64,000 nucleotides of DNA from Posidoniimonas corsicana (GTDB lineage Bacteria; Planctomycetota; Planctomycetia; Pirellulales; Lacipirellulaceae): assembly GCF_007859765.1 (NCBI RefSeq), contig NZ_SIHJ01000001.1, positions 3,699,156 to 3,763,155 of the forward strand. The letters run 5' to 3'. Of the stretch, positions 58,927-64,000 are shown piece by piece. A program made the translations under genes and the position numbers. The first letter of the stretch is position 1, and the number at the start of each line of letters is the position of its first letter. The notes under the pieces are model-generated. The model searched no databases, was not told the origin of the DNA, and saw only the letters and a list, made by a program, of their open reading frames with translations.

Positions 58927-61900
58927 TCAGGAGTTGTCCGATTCGTCGCCCGCGGCCGGTGCGGGATTCTCCGCCCCGGCCCCACGCCCCTGCTCGTTTT
59001 TCCGCTGCTCTTTCAGCATCTCGGCCTGCCGCTGGAGCTCCTTCCGTTGTTGGTCGAGTTGCTCCCGCACCCGCGCGACCTCCTGCATCGCCTGTTGGGC
59101 CTGCTGCATCGCTATGGCGCGCTGCTTCGCGGCCTCTTCCCGCGCTTGCTGGACCTGCTGCTTGGCGGCCTCGACCTGCTCGCGGAGCTGATCGCGTTGC
59201 TCGGTGAGCTGGGTGGCCTGCTCCCGGAGTTGCGAGAGCTGCTGGCGGTTGTCCCGCGGTTTATAGAGAACTTGCATCGCTTCCTCGACACTCGGCACGG
59301 CCGCGTCGAGCTCTTCGTCAGTGCGTCCTTGTACGCAGCGAAGCAGGATCAGTGTGGAACCTGGCGCCCGGCCCGGACCGAGCTCGCGGAGTTCGAACAA
59401 CTGGCCGCGCACTTCGACCTGACTCGCGGGGCCCCCCGAGCCACGCAGGGTTGCGGCAAGGGCGTCAGATTCTCGTCCGGGATCCACCACCGCCATGAGG
59501 CCTGTCGCTTCGCCTGCCAAGCCATCTTTCTTCGCAGCACGGACGAGCCTTAGGTGCGGTCGCGGCCGCGGGTCGCCCGGAAACAACACCGGCATGTGCG
59601 CACCAACGCTGAGATCCGCGATAACGGCCCACCCCATCGGGTCGATCGCTGACGGCTCGTGCTCTGCATTCCAGCTCCCCTGCTTCATCGTCGACTCGGG
59701 GCCATACTGTGAACCGCCTGACGTCTGCAATCTCTGCTGCAGCTCCTCAATCACCCTGCCCTGCACCTCGAGCCGCCGCCGCATGGCGTCGAGCTGATCG
59801 TTGACGCCCGGCGAAGCCGATACGAGCGGGCTGGCGAGTCCGCTCGCTGAATCGCTATCGGAGAACTTCTTCACCGATTCGAAGCGTGGGTCGTGCTCCT
59901 GCAGCAACTGCGTCGCCTCAGCGACGGTGCGGCCCGTGAGTGGGATGGCCTTGTCGATGCCCGGCAGATTCAGATTGCCTTCCGCGTCGGTGACCGCCAC
60001 TTGTTGCTCATGCACTTCACGGGGAACCCTCTGGCGTTCACCCTCGGGCGACATGCGTTCTTCGAACACCGTGTGTGAGCGGCTGATCACGATCCGATCG
60101 CCCGGCTCGACGGTGTCACGGCTCGACTCAGCCGAGGGCGACATAGCCGCCACCGGAGGCGTCGGGGGCCCTGGCGGCAACGCCGCGTCTGGGGGCACAG
60201 GAGCAGTCGGAGGGAACGGCGCAGTGATGTTGAGCGACGGCGATGGCGGTGGGGTTGGGGCGCCGCCATTGGCTGCGGAACGCTGCAACTGCTCGGCGTG
60301 CTTCTGCAGCATCGCCATCTCTCGCTGCAGCTCTAACGCCCTGGCCTGGGCCTGCATTGCCTCGGCCTGCATCACCGGAGCTCGAGAGCGCTCGTTGCGA
60401 CGCGCTGCCGATTCCTCCCCTCCACCTTCCGCGCGGCGTAACTGGACGCCGGCCTCCTGCTGCGCCGCAACGAGCGCCTGCTTCGCCCGGGCGAGCTGCT
60501 CGGCGGCGTCGAACATCTCGTCGACGGACGCCGGCGTGCCTTCCTCCATCGCCATCTGCAAGTGCAAGAACCGCGTGCGTTTCAGTGCTCCGTCGACGGC
60601 GGCCTGCAACTGACGCACCGCCTCGTCCCGCTCGCCGCGGAGCAGGTGCAGCTCGGCCAGCGCCGACGCGTACCGGCTCTCGGCGGCGGCCAGCGGCGTG
60701 GCGTTGATCGTCCCCTGCTCGTGCCGCATCCGGATCATTTGAACCAAACGTCGATACGCGTCGACTAGCTCTTGCTGCGGTTCGGCTCTTGCCGGGTCCG
60801 GCTTCGCGTCGACCAGATCGAGCTGCACGTGTTCGACCTCTACTTCCACGGGCAACTCGATCGCATTGTCTGTAGCTTTCTGTTTGTCGGCATCCGTCGA
60901 CCGTTCGCTGAGTTCGGCCGCGACCAGATCAAACCGCTTGTCGAGCGTCCCTTCAGCCCGGTGCTTCTTCGACGCAAACAGGCTGAGGAAGTCTTGGCCA
61001 GGCGAGGCGGCCTCCAGCTTGTCAATCAACCTCCGGCGAGGATCGGCCGGGTCGCCGAACCCGGTTGCGACCAGCCAATCCGCCTCCTCGCGGGTGAGCC
61101 TGGGTCCGTGCGGGTCCTTCATCAGCCCCTCGACAAGCATCGCCTGATTGAGGGGATTGGCGACCTCGGGTTGGCTGTTGGGCACGCCACGGTCGGCGGC
61201 GATCGAGATGGCGATAGCGCCTGCTTCCTCGGACTGCGCCGGAGTGGAGTCGAGCGTCAGCGGAGGACCAGACGCGAGCGTCGATGCGGCGCGGGGCGAC
61301 GCACTTGTCGTGGCGAGCACGGCGGCCATGGTTAGGACAACGGCGACAATGGCCGGCTTGGCGTAGGCGGCGATGAGCATCGTGTGGACTCCGCTGGCGG
61401 TGAGTTGTTGAACGACCGGAGAGAACGCCGCGGCGGCGCCGCCCGAGTTGATCACGGGGGCTACCGGCGCGGCCTCAGTCGGCCGGCCGCCGGCCACCAC
61501 GCCCATCGCGACCGACAGCGACACGCCCCGCCGCACCAACCGGGAGCGGAGCTGACGCTTGCCCCGCACCAGGCAGCCCTGCACGCCGGCCACGGTGGTG
61601 TCGAGCTGGTCGGCGATCTGGCTGCGGCTCAGGCCCTCCAGGTACCGCAGCACCAGCGGCACTTGGTACTTGTCCGGCAACGCCCGCAGCTCTTCCATCA
61701 GGGCCGCGGCGAGCTGCCGCCGCTCGATGTCGGGGAACGCGGGCTCGGGCTGCGGGGGCTCGGCGTCGAGCGGCTCCTCGCGGCGACGCAGCCTCGTGCG
61801 GCGGACGTCGCACGCCGCGCGGAGCGCCACGCGGTACAGCCAACCGGCGGCCGAGTCGTTGGCGCGGATGCTGTCGGCGCGACGCAGCAGGATCAGGAAG

Positions 61901-62118
61901 GTCGCCTGGAAGGCGTCCTGCGCGTCCTGCTCGCGGTGCAGCACGTTGCGGCAGACGCCCCACACCATCGACGCGTGTCGGTCGAGGATCTGGGCCAGGG
62001 CTTCCCGGTCGCCGGACCGGCGGAACCGCATCAGCAGCTCTCCGTCGGTCGGGGCGATGGCCTCGCCGCCGCGGTGGGCGCGGGCCGAGCTCAGCAGGCG
62101 TTTGGCGGTGGTCGGCAT
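58927..62118 (-). CDS. sigma-70 family sigma factor fused to membrane and coiled-coil tail
   Basis: A 1063-residue chain. Residues 24-195 are an ECF-type sigma factor (region 2 [33 protein letters not shown]; region 4 [26 protein letters not shown]). A transmembrane segment follows at about 254-272 ([17 protein letters not shown]), then a helical region to 615, a Pro-rich linker (620-660), a Poly_export-like domain at 668-745 ([38 protein letters not shown]), a coiled coil near 775-800, a beta-rich domain 825-930 and a long Gln/Glu coiled coil 955-1045. It probably tethers sigma activity to an envelope signal without a separate anti-sigma factor. Confidence 0.9.
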   Translation of the reverse strand: MPTTAKRLLSSARAHRGGEAIAPTDGELLMRFRRSGDREALAQILDRHASMVWGVCRNVLHREQDAQDAFQATFLILLRRADSIRANDSAAGWLYRVALRAACDVRRTRLRRREEPLDAEPPQPEPAFPDIERRQLAAALMEELRALPDKYQVPLVLRYLEGLSRSQIADQLDTTVAGVQGCLVRGKRQLRSRLVRRGVSLSVAMGVVAGGRPTEAAPVAPVINSGGAAAAFSPVVQQLTASGVHTMLIAAYAKPAIVAVVLTMAAVLATTSASPRAASTLASGPPLTLDSTPAQSEEAGAIAISIAADRGVPNSQPEVANPLNQAMLVEGLMKDPHGPRLTREEADWLVATGFGDPADPRRRLIDKLEAASPGQDFLSLFASKKHRAEGTLDKRFDLVAAELSERSTDADKQKATDNAIELPVEVEVEHVQLDLVDAKPDPARAEPQQELVDAYRRLVQMIRMRHEQGTINATPLAAAESRYASALAELHLLRGERDEAVRQLQAAVDGALKRTRFLHLQMAMEEGTPASVDEMFDAAEQLARAKQALVAAQQEAGVQLRRAEGGGEESAARRNERSRAPVMQAEAMQAQARALELQREMAMLQKHAEQLQRSAANGGAPTPPPSPSLNITAPFPPTAPVPPDAALPPGPPTPPVAAMSPSAESSRDTVEPGDRIVISRSHTVFEERMSPEGERQRVPREVHEQQVAVTDAEGNLNLPGIDKAIPLTGRTVAEATQLLQEHDPRFESVKKFSDSDSASGLASPLVSASPGVNDQLDAMRRRLEVQGRVIEELQQRLQTSGGSQYGPESTMKQGSWNAEHEPSAIDPMGWAVIADLSVGAHMPVLFPGDPRPRPHLRLVRAAKKDGLAGEATGLMAVVDPGRESDALAATLRGSGGPASQVEVRGQLFELRELGPGRAPGSTLILLRCVQGRTDEELDAAVPSVEEAMQVLYKPRDNRQQLSQLREQATQLTEQRDQLREQVEAAKQQVQQAREEAAKQRAIAMQQAQQAMQEVARVREQLDQQRKELQRQAEMLKEQRKNEQGRGAGAENPAPAAGDESDNS

Positions 62119-62230
62119 CGGGCACTCCAGGGGCGTCGAAGCAAGTCGGCTTGCTGCCGCTACCTGTATTGAGGCCGATTATGCCCTGGGCGAACCCCGA
62201 AAAGTGAAGAAAAACTCCCCGCCGCGCCCG

Positions 62231-62518
62231 CTAGCGCCGCCGGCGGTCCGCCATCCGCTCGAGGAAGTCGGTCGGCTTGCTGGCCTTGATGACGGTCTCA
62301 ATCTCGTCGGCCGTCATGCCGCGGTCCAGCATCTCGCGCTTAAGGTCGTTCTCCATCCGGCTGCGGTGCAGCGACGACGCCATGCCGGCGCAGATGCTGA
62401 ACACCGTGATCAGCAGCGCTGTCAGGCAGCCGATCGCGATAATGACCAGCACGAAGAACTGGTCCGAGTTGATGTTCATCGACGGGTACGAGGCGTCTTG
62501 AGCCAGTAGGAGTAGCAT
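62231..62518 (-). CDS. small single-pass membrane protein
   Basis: A 95-residue protein with one membrane segment (FFVLVIIAIGCLTALLITVFSICAGMASSL) and a charged cytoplasmic tail (RSRMENDLKREMLDRGMTADEIETVIKASKPTDFLERMADRRRR). The MTADEIExVI motif recalls small planctomycete membrane proteins of unknown role. It lies 112 bp downstream of the sigma-fusion start region on the same strand, i.e. just upstream of that gene, and could be coexpressed. Start at 62518 is uncertain; the frame is open further upstream. Confidence 0.6.
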   Translation of the reverse strand: MLLLLAQDASYPSMNINSDQFFVLVIIAIGCLTALLITVFSICAGMASSLHRSRMENDLKREMLDRGMTADEIETVIKASKPTDFLERMADRRRR

Positions 62519-62823
62519 TGCGGTCGCCTTGCGGCTGGCTGGGAGGTTGGGGCCGGGAAAAGCGTCGACCGGCGTATTGTCCAGGAATTCGCACGCGGTG
62601 GGCAGATCTTTGCCGGCCAGTGGAAGAAATAGCGCAATCGCTTCGCGGCGAGTGCGGTGGGGCACGAACGCTTATGCGGAATGTGCCTGTTAATTAGGCT
62701 TCGGCTGCCCGCCGCTCGTTGACTTACTCACGTAAGCCGTTTACCGTAAACGAGTTGACGCGTCACGCGACGCTGCCCACCAGATTGCCGCCCGCCCGCC
62801 ACCCTCGCTGCCCACTGCCTGCC
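62519..62823. other. 305-bp divergent region ahead of argH
   Basis: No gene is supported. It holds a possible promoter for argH (TTGACT at 62719-62724 with a poor -10 17 nt on) overlapping CTTAC-N4-GTAAG, and a perfect 15-nt palindrome CGTTTACCGTAAACG at 62738-62752 that may be an operator. These are weak, unconfirmed signals. Confidence 0.4.

Positions 62824-64000
<1,177 letters not shown>

Overview
The window looks like chromosome of a high-GC planctomycete, most likely a Pirellulales relative. Supporting signs are flagellar P- and L-ring genes together with very large filament-junction proteins, an RNA polymerase sigma factor fused to a long membrane/coiled-coil tail, DUF1080, DUF1844 and DUF502 family proteins, a futalosine-route menaquinone gene, and dispersed foldback repeats. 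No rRNA, tRNA, CRISPR array, phage or insertion sequence was found. The taxonomic call is inference from gene content, not from a marker RNA.

Layout. 1-6.6 kb: an ECF sigma factor, an exported cytochrome, a GCS2-type carboxylate-amine ligase, an M20 amidohydrolase, a lower-GC tyrosine phosphatase and MqnD. 6.7-25.5 kb: one long minus-strand flagellar block read flgF-flgG-flgA-flgH-flgI-flgJ-flgN-flgK-flgL-fliW-csrA-flagellin-fliD-fliS, headed by a convincing sigma-54 promoter. It covers the distal rod, both rings, the hook-filament junction, filament, cap, chaperones and the FliW/CsrA regulators; hook, motor and export-gate genes are not here. 25.7-35 kb: katG with a redoxin, hemC, a DUF502 membrane protein, a ComF-like protein, an LptF/LptG permease, and the eda/kdgK pair for 2-keto-3-deoxygluconate use. 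35-41 kb: a signalling cluster of a CHASE8-HAMP histidine kinase, a YfiR-like periplasmic protein, a receiver protein and a divergent REC-GGDEF-EAL protein.

41-46.3 kb: pyrG, a DUF1844 protein, mraZ, and rpsP-trmD-rplS-yraN. 46.3-47.5 kb: a repeat-rich gap and an exported nickel superoxide dismutase. 47.7-55.5 kb: mostly exported, membrane or housekeeping singletons (DUF1080, BaiN-like flavoprotein, methyltransferase, YceI, FloA, a lipoprotein, a polytopic membrane protein). 55.5-64 kb: carB, the sigma-factor fusion, a small membrane protein and the start of argH, which is cut by the window end.

The observations I would follow first are: (1) the 35-41 kb cluster, which looks like a Yfi-type envelope sensor whose diguanylate cyclase output has been moved to a separate response regulator through a histidine kinase; (2) the sigma factor joined in one chain to a membrane segment, a Poly_export-like domain and coiled coils; (3) a family of palindromes with invariant 17-nt spacing, TTTTGTCC-N17-GGACAAAA, seen three times in two gaps; and (4) the sigma-54 promoter with upstream palindromes in front of the flagellar block.
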